DNA from: Clostridiales bacterium GWD2_32_19
GTDB taxonomy: Bacteria; Bacillota; Clostridia; Lachnospirales; UBA12420
Length of the DNA stretch: 44,523 nucleotides
Direction of reading: 5' to 3'
NCBI GenBank assembly: GCA_001795385.1
Contig: MGOU01000015.1
Location: forward strand, 1-44,523
Made by a program: the position numbers and the translations under genes. The notes beneath the pieces are model-generated. The model saw only the letters and a program-made list of their open reading frames with translations. It had not been told where the DNA came from and made no database searches. This document shows positions 19,501-27,206 of this stretch, in pieces. The number at the start of each line of letters is the position of its first letter. Positions within the stretch are counted from its first letter, which is position 1.

Positions 19501-21375
19501 TTCTCCAACATTTTCGCCTGTGATCGGTTTTGTTATATCTCCATCTTCACCTTGCCAATCAGGCTCTATAAATTTGATCCAGCCTGTATCGTCCTTAATT
19601 GTTATCTTTGTTTCGAAGTTTTCTTTTCCCAAATCTACATTTGTATAATTAAAATCATCTAAACTTATTTGCACATCTGTCCCTAGTTTACGCATATATA
19701 TTACTTTAGCTAACTGGTAATATTGACTTTGATTAGAGCTCCCCTCATCTGTATAGTCATTTAACATCGTATTTATATATAATTCAAACCATATTTTATT
19801 ATTTACATCAAGCATATCAACTATTTTGTCAGTATTTGTCCACGCTAGTTTAAAAGATACCTCTTCAGGTTCTGTGTCCCCATCATTTAATGGTGGTACA
19901 ACAACTAGATCCTCTATCTGCGCTAAATCGGGCACTGTGGGATTAAAGTTAGTGTCAGCATTAGCATCGTATAAAAGAAGTTGTGAAGAAACGCTAGGTG
20001 ATTCTTCTGACATTTTATAATCTATTCTAAACGTATAATACTGTGTTCCAATTTCAGTCCTAGTAACATTTACGGGTATGTAAATTGCATTCGTTCCACC
20101 ATCACTTGTGTGAGCTATCCACTTCTTGAATGATGATGATTTTGGATCTGTCACTTCTGAATTGGCATAATATACTTCATATATACCTTTTGTTTTATAT
20201 GGATTTATTACAACATAAGTGTCATCTATATTCTTTCTCTCTACTTTATAATTCAAATATGTATATGCATAAGTTACATCTTGTGATAGCTTATACTCAG
20301 TGTTGTATTCATAAGTAGCGTCATCTAAATTTTTTAATACAATACTTACTGTTTCATATACCATGCTATAATCTAGATCAGTCCACTGTAAAAAAGAAGG
20401 ATTAAGTAATGTTAGGTCGTCTTTAACAATATTTAAAATGTATTTTTCGCTGCCAGAATCATACTCACCAATGTCTGCTAATGTCATATTATACTGTATA
20501 TTAGGTGGATTAGTTTCTTCGCCAAGTATTGGTTTGCTTTTTATGTTAAGAGTCATGTCTATCTTTTCTTGATCTGTAGCAGAGATAAACACATATTTTT
20601 TTGCAGTTGGTGCATCATCCCAAATCTTTGGTTTTCCTATGCTCACTCTAATACCAGGATGCATACCTGTGCGTTCTGTTTCATCGTCTGTCATTTCGAT
20701 AGAAGTTTTGTCAACTAGCCCTCCGTCGTCTACCCAATGTGTAGGAGTTACCTCAATATTAAGTGTTTTAAGAACATCTATTTTCTTTCTTTCTACTACT
20801 TCAGCGTTAACAAATAATTTAAACGTATGTATATTACCTCTCTTGATTCCATTTGTTACTAGATATGCTTTATTTTCTGAGGCATCCCAATAAAACTTTA
20901 TTGTTTGATTTTTTATTATAAATATTTTCCCTGTCTTTCCATCTGTTTTATTAATAGTATAACTAACATAAGGATCTGGAAGCACTTGTGGAATAGTATA
21001 TATTTGATTGTTAAAATCCCACTCTTCAAAATTAGCATCGATATATTTTGCTTTTGTCACATCATTACTCCATGCTACACCTTGCCACTCTAACACTTGA
21101 TATTTGAAATCTAGGTCTTGATTTCTTTTATCTATAGTAATCTCTGTTTGTTCTCCATCTTCCATATTATAAATCAATTTATATGTATTTATCTCCGATA
21201 TATCCCATGAAAACATAATTTCATCATCTGCTATCCCTGTTGTTTCCTTTAAGAAATTATCAAGACTTTTACCCCTAACCCAACTAAATTCTAAATTTGG
21301 ATCAACTTCTGCAAAAGAAATGAGTAAACTTATAACGAACAACCCTATAACAACAGCCACAATATTCTTTTTCAT
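16567..21375 (-). CDS. Large secreted protein with Fn3-like domains and SLH-like end
   Basis: 1602 residues. An N-terminal signal peptide (KKNIVAVVIGLFVISLLIS) leads into a mature chain made largely of beta-rich modules. Fibronectin type III-like segments can be seen at about 690-840, 868-1010 (PPTPENFKVLERGSDYLK...W) and 1012-1125. The middle C-terminal part is more helical. The last 60 residues (ANELGIIDVKTFKPTEGATY) look like one weak S-layer-homology repeat, which would tie it to the cell wall; three repeats are usual, so this is uncertain. There is no sortase motif. Exact function unknown: surface or S-layer-associated protein is the safest call. It has its own promoter and tandem terminators, and lies between a chemoreceptor and the flagellar operon. 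Confidence 0.75.
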   Translation of the reverse strand: MKKNIVAVVIGLFVISLLISFAEVDPNLEFSWVRGKSLDNFLKETTGIADDEIMFSWDISEINTYKLIYNMEDGEQTEITIDKRNQDLDFKYQVLEWQGVAWSNDVTKAKYIDANFEEWDFNNQIYTIPQVLPDPYVSYTINKTDGKTGKIFIIKNQTIKFYWDASENKAYLVTNGIKRGNIHTFKLFVNAEVVERKKIDVLKTLNIEVTPTHWVDDGGLVDKTSIEMTDDETERTGMHPGIRVSIGKPKIWDDAPTAKKYVFISATDQEKIDMTLNIKSKPILGEETNPPNIQYNMTLADIGEYDSGSEKYILNIVKDDLTLLNPSFLQWTDLDYSMVYETVSIVLKNLDDATYEYNTEYKLSQDVTYAYTYLNYKVERKNIDDTYVVINPYKTKGIYEVYYANSEVTDPKSSSFKKWIAHTSDGGTNAIYIPVNVTRTEIGTQYYTFRIDYKMSEESPSVSSQLLLYDANADTNFNPTVPDLAQIEDLVVVPPLNDGDTEPEEVSFKLAWTNTDKIVDMLDVNNKIWFELYINTMLNDYTDEGSSNQSQYYQLAKVIYMRKLGTDVQISLDDFNYTNVDLGKENFETKITIKDDTGWIKFIEPDWQGEDGDITKPITGENVGEYVEGDQLQFKNNFFNSTINKVPGNYFITMRALFDADTVDDENILSVSDYSVPISFFLDIREELLNIPTNLRKEKVTDSYFELNFDAVDIQDYKKYMLDPIDITVEGTQYEVLISQSMQDLKSVMNNTILKNNKDIETAVIPKFKYIGENYLPAQGDLTGIAMTTQDITDIRDNQVLAFRIDENELKVSNLEPNVVYYVALRTRLNMYKGLITNKLYRFSGLSYIESITIQKEIQLPDESEKTPPTPENFKVLERGSDYLKSQWTQPIITSNVDETIGFDIIRLEKYPIKDKHKDSGTKLADMIDDTDYDNIVSWKVRDDELYIYDVVSDTWIPDIDNTIQNAANSSDKVFNDNDISENQIYYYYVRTVRVISSEDKSNSTWNEISVTTEPMNRPINLSLNTKDYTIDAYSEAVIEFDAPITDRASIPSQYEFGIAVKSQDDDAYIETKDAGGYGDAQLAVLDNASEGYKKYVYKINNLLSGKKYSIKVRIYDKTGGVLTDGRYPMSGYCDMIEVRTQFNQGDYDNESKYIDYVNYYNVKAADILKKSYWNLNSGDDLSIKYKEDMLNTMIEMRNSNIYDLEGKEVADEFIYYIPESSIAKINKEKVSLRKTRNNIQVIIPPNVIDKVYTTELANIIKEIDNRQNEDVVDYYLKLTIKYVKNTGSINSNKAISDEVTLKFEVVSLSQIDEAIEQLISTKYNDIVTEYKGTIIEDIKNEMADQLNDVKYYELLAENLTSLNKDLADELESVISDADTNTKVIASVYKPIMVQITNLAGGTKGYKKVSSKWEEALLTKYMSQAYISSTEPTSYIFASDDSLISTQIVSSNPGVILNVYNRFNLTGVIEIQNMKNPANNITSDALKTIMIKVLNVSAKDDFEKIKKEQELNNSLDLTIPTPTKQQTVYNVLKLYEKITGIKTNNMYIKDYTVLDYIKNVDDKYKQSIIIANELGIIDVKTFKPTEGATYEDLFMYLNNIGN

Positions 21376-21411
21376 AAATTCAACCCCCGTTTGTGCATTA
21401 ACTTTATCTAT

Positions 21412-21440
21412 ATTTTATCAAATTTAGTCGCTTATTGCAA
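21412..21440 (-). promoter_or_regulatory. Probable sigma-A promoter of the large secreted protein
   Basis: Minus strand: TTGCAA (21440-21435), 17 bp, TAAAAT (21417-21412). One or two mismatches from consensus, 37 nt before the start codon. Confidence 0.6.
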
Positions 21441-21572
21441 GGATTTTTGAAATTATGATAAATATTTTTCATTATCTGTGAGATAATAAAAATAAGAAAA
21501 TATCTTTCTATAATGCATGATGGTACATCTGTAATTTGTGCATAATTTAATGTATAAAGGAGTGTAGCCAAT

Positions 21573-21767
21573 ATGAAATTTAGTTTTTCAAAATCAAAAA
21601 AGCAAGAACATTTTAGTCCAGGATCAAAATATACAAATCAAAATATTCCAGGTCAATCTTTTGAAGATATCGCTCGCCACCATAAGCTTTCAGAACCTTT
21701 TATGTACGAAAGTGGTAGTGATGAAGACTTCACAGATTTTGATTCCATAACAAAACCCAACAAATAA
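21573..21767 (+). CDS. Small hypothetical protein, 64 residues
   Basis: Not recognised. A short hydrophilic plus-strand product (MKFSFSKSKKQEHF at the start, acidic in its last third, ending TKPNK). No membrane segment or Cys. Support comes from a good ribosome site (AAGGAG, 11 nt before the ATG) and a strong hairpin terminator touching the stop. It stands alone between the large secreted protein and flgE, transcribed away from the former and toward the latter. Confidence 0.65.
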   Translation: MKFSFSKSKKQEHFSPGSKYTNQNIPGQSFEDIARHHKLSEPFMYESGSDEDFTDFDSITKPNK

Positions 21768-21781
21768 TTTTGTTGGGTTTT
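21752..21781. terminator. Terminator shared by the 64-residue gene and flgE
   Basis: Perfect 13-bp stem, AAAACCCAACAAA (21752-21764) with TTTGTTGGGTTTT (21769-21781), loop TAAT. The stop codon of the plus-strand gene is in the loop. The flgE stop lies 23 nt away on the other strand, so it probably ends both transcripts. Confidence 0.85.
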
Positions 21782-21803
21782 CTTTGTACTAATATTTACT
21801 TAT

Positions 21804-23123
21804 CTATCTTTTCAAATTCGTTAATTCTTGTAGCATTTCATCCGAGGTTGTTATAACCTTTGAGTTTGCTTGGAAACCTCTTTGAGTTGTTATCATTTCT
21901 GTGAACTCTTTTGACAAGTCTACATTTGACATCTCAAGAACCCCAGATTGTAGTCCACCTGTAGTTGATGGGTCAACACCTATCCCATCAAACTCTCCTG
22001 AGTTTGGAGATGTTTCAAATAAGTTGTCACCTGCTTTTAGTAATCCGGTTGGATTTTTAAATTTTGCAAGTACAATTTGTCCAAGCACCTTTGTATCCCC
22101 ATTACTATATTTTGCTATTACTATCCCATCTCCACCAACACTAAAGCTTGAGAAATTTCCTGCTTCGTTACCATCATGATCAGACATTACAGAAGTAGTA
22201 CTACTGTACTGAGTCATGTTTTTAAAATCTAATGCAAGCAATCCTGTTGCATCTCCTACTTCTGAGTTTACTCCATCAAATGGAAGAGTGCTAAAATCAA
22301 TGTTGAAACTACTAGTTCCTGTTATATTTCCATCTGTATCAAATTCAAGTTCAATAGGTGTTGCAGGCACCAATCCAGCGACAGGAACCCCTCCACTCTC
22401 TACATCATTACCTTTTGAATCTTTTATATAATCAAAATTAGTTATTTGCCATAACCCATTTACTCCAGCTGTTGGATCAAATGTAGTAGTCATCTGAGCA
22501 GTATATTTACTACCTAGACTGTCATAAAAGTTCATCGTCATTGGTATTCCAGTTCCAGTAGGAGGAGCCTCACCATCAGCTATGTTTAAATTTCCGCTAA
22601 ATTCTAAGCTAGTCGTTTTGTTTGGTGCTACTGAGTATGTAGTTGGTCCCATGATTGAAAGTGGCTGAACTGAACCTTTTATTATTTCACCTGTATCTGT
22701 ATTTACAGGCCATCCACAAACCTTAAATCCACTTGCATTTACAAGGTTTCCGCCTGAGTCAAGCCTAAAAGATCCTGCTCTCGTAAATTTTTGTCCTGCT
22801 CCGTCTGTTACTATAAAGAATCCATCATTACTAATTTGTAAGTCAAGTGAATTATCCGTTCTTTGAGAAGCTCCTGGTGTCATCTGAATATCTATCGATG
22901 AAACGCCAACTCCTAAGCCTATTTGCATAGGGTTACTTCCCCCAAGCCCACTATCTGAAGCTCCTGTACCGCCTTGTAAAGTTTGATTAAACACATCACG
23001 AAAACTAACAGTACTAGCCTTGTATCCAGTTGTATTTACATTCGCTATGTTATTACCTATTACATCCATTTTTGTTTGATGAACTCTCAGTCCTGAAACT
23101 GCAGAGTATAATGATCTCATCAT
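21804..23123 (-). CDS. flgE: Flagellar hook protein FlgE
   Basis: 439 residues; subunit of the hook that links the basal body to the filament. The N-terminal rod-type motif is MMRSLYSAVSGLRVHQTKM then NNIANVNTTGYKAS, and the C-terminal helix carries VDLSKEFTEMITTQRGFQAN, as expected for the coiled-coil core of axial proteins. The central portion is the variable hook domain with two FlgE/F/G-like beta parts. AAGGAG lies 11 nt before the first ATG. It is the last gene of the operon; a shared terminator follows. Export is by the flagellar type III system, so no signal peptide is expected. Confidence 0.95.
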   Translation of the reverse strand: MMRSLYSAVSGLRVHQTKMDVIGNNIANVNTTGYKASTVSFRDVFNQTLQGGTGASDSGLGGSNPMQIGLGVGVSSIDIQMTPGASQRTDNSLDLQISNDGFFIVTDGAGQKFTRAGSFRLDSGGNLVNASGFKVCGWPVNTDTGEIIKGSVQPLSIMGPTTYSVAPNKTTSLEFSGNLNIADGEAPPTGTGIPMTMNFYDSLGSKYTAQMTTTFDPTAGVNGLWQITNFDYIKDSKGNDVESGGVPVAGLVPATPIELEFDTDGNITGTSSFNIDFSTLPFDGVNSEVGDATGLLALDFKNMTQYSSTTSVMSDHDGNEAGNFSSFSVGGDGIVIAKYSNGDTKVLGQIVLAKFKNPTGLLKAGDNLFETSPNSGEFDGIGVDPSTTGGLQSGVLEMSNVDLSKEFTEMITTQRGFQANSKVITTSDEMLQELTNLKR

Positions 23124-23189
23124 AAATTAACACGCTCCTTTTTTCCAGTGCACAATCTTTAAGCACAACTATTTTCTACCTATTAACTA

Positions 23190-23717
23190 TTATACACCTT
23201 CTGTATCCGTCGCACTTCCTTGCGTTTGTAGTTTAGTAACTTCATCTTTTAAAGTTTTTATGCTTTGATTAATTGTATCCATTTGCTGAAGTATTTGAGC
23301 ATTAGATACATCAGTAACTAATGTTACATCCTTCATTTTGACATCACTACCTTCTACAGATAAGTAAGATTCTCCATTTTCAATTTTAATTCCATCCACT
23401 GCACCTGTAATCGTTTTCGTTTCACCAGTATTTTCATCTGGAACTTCTGCTTGTATAACTTTATTCATAAGTGAGTAACCTAGCATTTTTGAAGTATTTG
23501 TATTTAAATTTTGCATTTGTTCAAGTGATGAGAATTGTGCCATTTGAGATATGAATTCCTTATCATCTGTTGGATTTAAAGGATCCTGATATTGCAATTG
23601 CGTTACTAATAAATTTAAGAATGCATCTTTATCTAAATTTGAACCTTTAGAAGTTTTTTCTGTACTTCCTGCATTATATAAGTACTTTGAATCTATACCT
23701 TCTGTTGCTGTAGACAT
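23190..23717 (-). CDS. flgD: Flagellar hook cap FlgD
   Basis: 175 residues; scaffold that caps the growing hook. The conserved N-terminal core is [19 protein letters not shown] then [19 protein letters not shown], and a C-terminal part is reduced relative to proteobacterial FlgD, as in many Firmicutes. The ATG at 23717 is 8 nt after GGAG; a GTG one codon earlier is the other possibility. It starts 11 nt after the fliK stop and is followed by flgE, the standard order. Confidence 0.94.
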   Translation of the reverse strand: MSTATEGIDSKYLYNAGSTEKTSKGSNLDKDAFLNLLVTQLQYQDPLNPTDDKEFISQMAQFSSLEQMQNLNTNTSKMLGYSLMNKVIQAEVPDENTGETKTITGAVDGIKIENGESYLSVEGSDVKMKDVTLVTDVSNAQILQQMDTINQSIKTLKDEVTKLQTQGSATDTEGV

Positions 23718-23728
23718 CACATCATCTC

Positions 23729-25093
23729 CTATGCTATATAATCAAATTGACTATCTGAAACCATGTATGGATTTGGTTTCAAACTAGAATTTTCTGTATC
23801 AACGCTATTTATATTCATCAACTTGTCTATTAAATTCTTTTTATATGTTTTACTTTTTGCTTGTTCTTCTTTGTATAAATTTTGTTGTTGATTTGAATTA
23901 TCTTGTCTTACTGAAACCTCTACTGCATCAAGATTAAGTCCTTTATCTTTTAAGCTTTGCTTAAGATCATCTAAATTTGCTTCTATTGTTTCCTTGACCT
24001 TTTGAGTTTCTGCAACAAACTTTGCCTTCAGCATTCCCTCTTCTGTAACTACAGACATAGTGATTTTTCCTAGATTCTCTGGTTTTAGCTTTATTATTAT
24101 CTCAGACTTTTCTGCTGATAGTGTCATCTTTGCATTCTCAAGTATTTGTTTCATCAAATTCTGAGGGTCAACGGTCTTAGTTTGCTTCACACCATTACTT
24201 ATATCGTCAAGTTTTTCATATTTCATCATAGTATTTTTAGTAGTTTCTAAAATATTACTATTATTATTTTCATTTCTTATTTCCATATTTATCTTTTCTT
24301 TATTCTCTTTCCCATCTTTGCTTAGAATCTTTGGAAGTTCTTCTTTACCATTTTCTTTATTGTTTTTTTCATCTCCCGCATTCTTTTGGGTTTGTTCAAC
24401 GCTTATCTTATTCACATCATTGTCATTTATATCTTCAGAGTTTACATCTTCTAATTTATTGTTTTTATTAATTTTACTCTGTTTATCATCTGAAACATTC
24501 GTTAGCTCCTGATCTTCTGCTTTTATATCTTCTACACTTATGTCACCTTTAGGCTCTTTAAGGTCTTTTATATCTAATAAATCTTTTATAGATTTCAGTA
24601 TATCAGATGCATTTGGGTCTTTTAAAATGTCATTGTCTGTTTCTAATTTGAAGACTTCTTTTACTATATTCTTTATCTGTGCCAAATCTTTTATTTCATC
24701 TATCTTTATATTTAAACTTTGCAATATGTTTGTCAGGTTTTCCTCTGTTATCCCAAGTTTTTCAGCCATTTTCTTTAGTTTTTCTTCAGAATCACTCGTT
24801 TTCGTATCTTCAGTCTTATTTTCCGTCTTATTTTCTGTCTTATCTTTATTTTCCGTTTTTGTTGTATCTTTTTTTGTATCTTCTATTGGTTTATCATCTT
24901 CTTTAATTTCTTTTCTTTCTGGTTCCCTTTTGATGTTCTTTGGTTTTGGTGATACATTCCTATTCGTTTTTAAACTTTCTCTGCTATTACTTAAAATCTC
25001 TTCAAAATTTCCCCGCTTATTTTGAATTTTAAAACTCGTTGAAGCTTTTAAGTTTAATACATTCAAATCGGTTTTCAATGCTAATGCTTGCAT
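23729..25093 (-). CDS. fliK: Flagellar hook-length control protein FliK
   Basis: 454 residues. Low-complexity N-terminal two thirds rich in Lys, Glu, Asp and Thr ([18 protein letters not shown] and similar), then the conserved C-terminal Flg_hook domain at about 325-405, with [18 protein letters not shown] and a following [17 protein letters not shown]. FliK measures hook length and switches export specificity from rod/hook to filament proteins. The start codon overlaps the stop of ylxF by one base (TAATG), which suggests translational coupling. The domain at the end is clear; the N-terminal part is only typical in composition. Confidence 0.9.
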   Translation of the reverse strand: MQALALKTDLNVLNLKASTSFKIQNKRGNFEEILSNSRESLKTNRNVSPKPKNIKREPERKEIKEDDKPIEDTKKDTTKTENKDKTENKTENKTEDTKTSDSEEKLKKMAEKLGITEENLTNILQSLNIKIDEIKDLAQIKNIVKEVFKLETDNDILKDPNASDILKSIKDLLDIKDLKEPKGDISVEDIKAEDQELTNVSDDKQSKINKNNKLEDVNSEDINDNDVNKISVEQTQKNAGDEKNNKENGKEELPKILSKDGKENKEKINMEIRNENNNSNILETTKNTMMKYEKLDDISNGVKQTKTVDPQNLMKQILENAKMTLSAEKSEIIIKLKPENLGKITMSVVTEEGMLKAKFVAETQKVKETIEANLDDLKQSLKDKGLNLDAVEVSVRQDNSNQQQNLYKEEQAKSKTYKKNLIDKLMNINSVDTENSSLKPNPYMVSDSQFDYIA

Positions 25094-25803
25094 TATTTTA
25101 TCCCCCCTGTCAATTTTTTAGTTATTTTTGTTGTGTTTTTAGGGTCCATACTTTCTAGAATTTTTACAGTTCTTTCTTGATCCATACTTTGAAGTATCTT
25201 TAATACCTGATCAAAATCAGTTTTTATCATATCATCCATCATACTTGCTACCAAAGGTACCTTCATAGTATCAAGCGTTGATATATACTTTTTAGTTTGC
25301 TCATCTACCACTTGTGCTTTTGTTATTTCTGTATATATTTGTTTAGCAACCTCAGGACTTACTTTTTCATAATATGCTGAAAAAGCTTTTTTATCTTGAT
25401 TTGCTACTATATTACTAAAAGTTTCTTTCTCTTTTTTTAAACTTGTATATGTGTTTTCGTATTCTTTTAGTCTTGTTATTTCTTTATTTTTTTCAGCATT
25501 TTGCTCTGTTAGCTTTTTTATTTGTTCATTAAGCAAAGTTTTCTCTTTTTCAAGTGTAAACACTGCTTCTTTCAGCCTTGGTTTAGAATAATCATAATAC
25601 TTTTCTTCCAATGTCTGCTCCTCTTCTTTTGCCTTTTCTGGTGGCAAAAAACTATTTAGCACTGGTATATTCTTAAAAACATTCTCATTTATATTCCCTG
25701 GATTATATGCTATTGTTAAAGCAAGACCTCCTCCACCAAATATTAGCAGCCCTACTATAATCATTATTATGTTTACTCCACCCTTTTTCTTATTTGCAGC
25801 CAT
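25093..25803 (-). CDS. ylxF: YlxF/MotE-like flagellar protein
   Basis: 236 residues. One N-terminal membrane segment (about 10-30), a long coiled coil (about 70-140, rich in Glu and Lys), then an MgtE-N-like helical end (about 145-230) with VSPEVAKQIYTEI and two related motifs: LKILQSMDQERTVKILESMD. The position between fliJ and fliK is that of Bacillus ylxF; proteins of this type (MotE, FlbB) help build or stabilise the motor. The ATG at 25803 is 7 nt after GGAGG. An inverted repeat fills the gap to fliJ. Role inferred from position and architecture. Confidence 0.82.
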   Translation of the reverse strand: MAANKKKGGVNIIMIIVGLLIFGGGGLALTIAYNPGNINENVFKNIPVLNSFLPPEKAKEEEQTLEEKYYDYSKPRLKEAVFTLEKEKTLLNEQIKKLTEQNAEKNKEITRLKEYENTYTSLKKEKETFSNIVANQDKKAFSAYYEKVSPEVAKQIYTEITKAQVVDEQTKKYISTLDTMKVPLVASMMDDMIKTDFDQVLKILQSMDQERTVKILESMDPKNTTKITKKLTGGIK

Positions 25804-25827
25804 TTTGATCACCTCCGGTGTCAAAGT

Positions 25828-25905
25828 ACAAAGAACAAAGTTCAAAGTACAAAATTAAAGAAATACTTTGGCTCTGCTATTTGTTATTTGTACTTTGTTC
25901 TTTGT
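25828..25905. repeat. Inverted repeat reaching into the fliJ 3' end
   Basis: ACAAAGAACAAAGT at 25828-25841 is perfectly complementary to ACTTTGTTCTTTGT at 25892-25905, with further imperfect pairing on both sides. The right arm encodes part of the last ten codons of fliJ (KNKEQSTNNK), so the element appears to have supplied the FliJ C-terminus. Confidence 0.8.
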
Positions 25906-26341
25906 TCTTCATATGCTTATATCCTGCCACTTCATCTAGAGCTTTTTGTTCTTTTTGATTCTCCGATTTAACAAACTTTTCTAACTCTTTTTCTCTTAAT
26001 TTTTCATACATCTTTCTTTCAGTAAGAACTTTCATTAGTTCTTCTCTCTTTTTATCGACCTCTTTCTCATAAATATTTATGTTTTTTTGCACTTGAACTA
26101 AAACTTTTTTTAAATATGCGATATAATCATTACTTTTTTTAATCATATCAGCTGATATTTTACGACCAAGTTCTTCCTTCATATCATTATAAATTTCCTT
26201 CTGTACAGTTTCTACATTTTCTTTTTGCTTCTTATATTTATTTAGCCTTTCCATAACCTGAGCAAGCTCATTTTTTTTCTGATTTTCTAGTTTTTCTTTT
26301 ATATTAAGTAGGTTCTGTAGTTTAAAATTAAACTTTGCCAT
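25877..26341 (-). CDS. fliJ: Flagellar export chaperone-like FliJ
   Basis: 154 residues, almost wholly coiled coil (KFNFKLQNLLNIKEKLENQ at the start and Lys/Glu heptads after). FliJ is the stalk-like subunit that connects the FliI ATPase to the export gate FlhA. Length and composition fit the family. The C-terminal ten residues are encoded by an inverted repeat. GTGAGG precedes the ATG. It is the first gene of this flagellar run: its usual partner fliI is not upstream; an IS-end-like repeat and an unrelated SpeD-like gene are. Family call rests on position and coiled-coil pattern, as FliJ is weakly conserved. Confidence 0.85.
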   Translation of the reverse strand: MAKFNFKLQNLLNIKEKLENQKKNELAQVMERLNKYKKQKENVETVQKEIYNDMKEELGRKISADMIKKSNDYIAYLKKVLVQVQKNINIYEKEVDKKREELMKVLTERKMYEKLREKELEKFVKSENQKEQKALDEVAGYKHMKNKEQSTNNK

Positions 26342-26365
26342 AATTTATACCTCACTTTATTTATT

Positions 26366-26447
26366 GGTAGTGTAAAATATTCATAGTACTACATACTACA
26401 CTATCCCTTTATATTCAATATATTTTCATAAAACTTTTGACACTATC
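26366..26447. mobile_element. MITE-like or IS-end remnant upstream of fliJ
   Basis: An 82-bp noncoding unit whose left end (GGTAGTGTAAAATATTCAT) and the reverse complement of its right end (GATAGTGTCAAAAGTTTTAT) are alike: both fit GRTAGTGT-AAAA-TT-AT. A further internal ACACTATC faces the left end. The first 26 bp recur at 7297-7322. It has no coding capacity. Flanks are T/A-rich and no clear target duplication is seen. This is most like a small derivative of an IS256-type element, but the family is a guess. Confidence 0.6.
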
Positions 26448-26489
26448 TATTTTTGGTTTATATTATTATATATTATCGGCTAAAAACAA

Positions 26490-26529
26490 AAAAAAGTCAA
26501 ATTTATATTTAAATAAATTTGACTTTTTT
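26490..26529 (-). terminator. Terminator of the SpeD-like gene
   Basis: Perfect 16-bp stem AAAAAAGTCAAATTTA (26490-26505) with its complement at 26514-26529, 8-nt loop, 19 nt past the stop. The T6 run on the minus strand fits an intrinsic terminator. Confidence 0.85.
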
Positions 26530-26548
26530 CCTCATATGTTTAACAATA

Positions 26549-27205
26549 TTATATTTGATACGCATAATTTGTTTCAATAACATGCTTAATATCATATTGT
26601 GGATCTTCATAAGTCTGTTCAAAATTTGCTTCCATCATTTCTCTAAATTCAATTACCTGTTCTTCACTTTCACTTGTCAATTGGACATATGTTTTATCGC
26701 CCTCTGGAAATGTGTGTATTGCTAAATGCCCTTCTTTTAACATCCATACACCTGTATATCCTTCTGGTTGAAACATATATCCAATAACTTTTGAAGTCGA
26801 AAATTTACTTTCTTCAAGTATTAATCCCAAATCATTTTTCAGTACATCTGGATCAGTCACTTTAATCCATGAATCATAACTCCCTAAAGTTTTCTCATCT
26901 GTTTCTCTACTTTCTTCTTCCTGATCTATAGAAATTGCTCCAAACATCAATTCAAATATTTTTCTAAATTCATCAGATTTTTCTTTAATACAACTTGTCA
27001 ATTCTACATATGTCTTATTATCATTTGGAAATACATGTATTGCTAAATGACTCTCTCCTAATATCCATGCGCCCATATACCTATCAGGTTGAAAAACCTC
27101 ATCAAAACCTAAAACTGCAAATTTGCTTATTAACAACATTTCTTCTAGAACACTTTTCAGCATGCCTGCATCAGTCTCTCTAATCCACCCCTGATAATTA
27201 TCCAT
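26549..27205 (-). CDS. Tandem SpeD-like (AdoMet decarboxylase-like) protein
   Basis: 218 residues made of two related halves (about 7-90 and 112-200) that share a W...TD...L...SKF...FQP..Y.G.W pattern. The first half carries GESHLAIHVFP with Glu51-Ser52 and His57, and a Cys at 72 (ELTSC). These align with the self-cleaving Glu-Ser pair, catalytic His and Cys of prokaryotic AdoMet decarboxylases (Thermotoga maritima Ser63, His68, Cys83). The second half has KEGHLAIHTFP: Ser is replaced by Gly159 and the Cys by Glu179, so it cannot form the pyruvoyl group. Whether the first half decarboxylates AdoMet or another substrate is unknown. The ATG is one base after the tlyA stop, which suggests coupling; a TTG at 27217 is an alternative start. 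Last gene of dxs-tlyA-speD-like. Confidence 0.75.
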   Translation of the reverse strand: MDNYQGWIRETDAGMLKSVLEEMLLISKFAVLGFDEVFQPDRYMGAWILGESHLAIHVFPNDNKTYVELTSCIKEKSDEFRKIFELMFGAISIDQEEESRETDEKTLGSYDSWIKVTDPDVLKNDLGLILEESKFSTSKVIGYMFQPEGYTGVWMLKEGHLAIHTFPEGDKTYVQLTSESEEQVIEFREMMEANFEQTYEDPQYDIKHVIETNYAYQI

Positions 27206-27206
27206 T

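Noticed and set aside
26436-26467. Plus-strand TTGACA/TATTAT promoter at the IS-end-like repeat
   Set aside because: The 18-bp spacing is acceptable, but no plus-strand gene follows; it may be a chance or an outward promoter of the old element.
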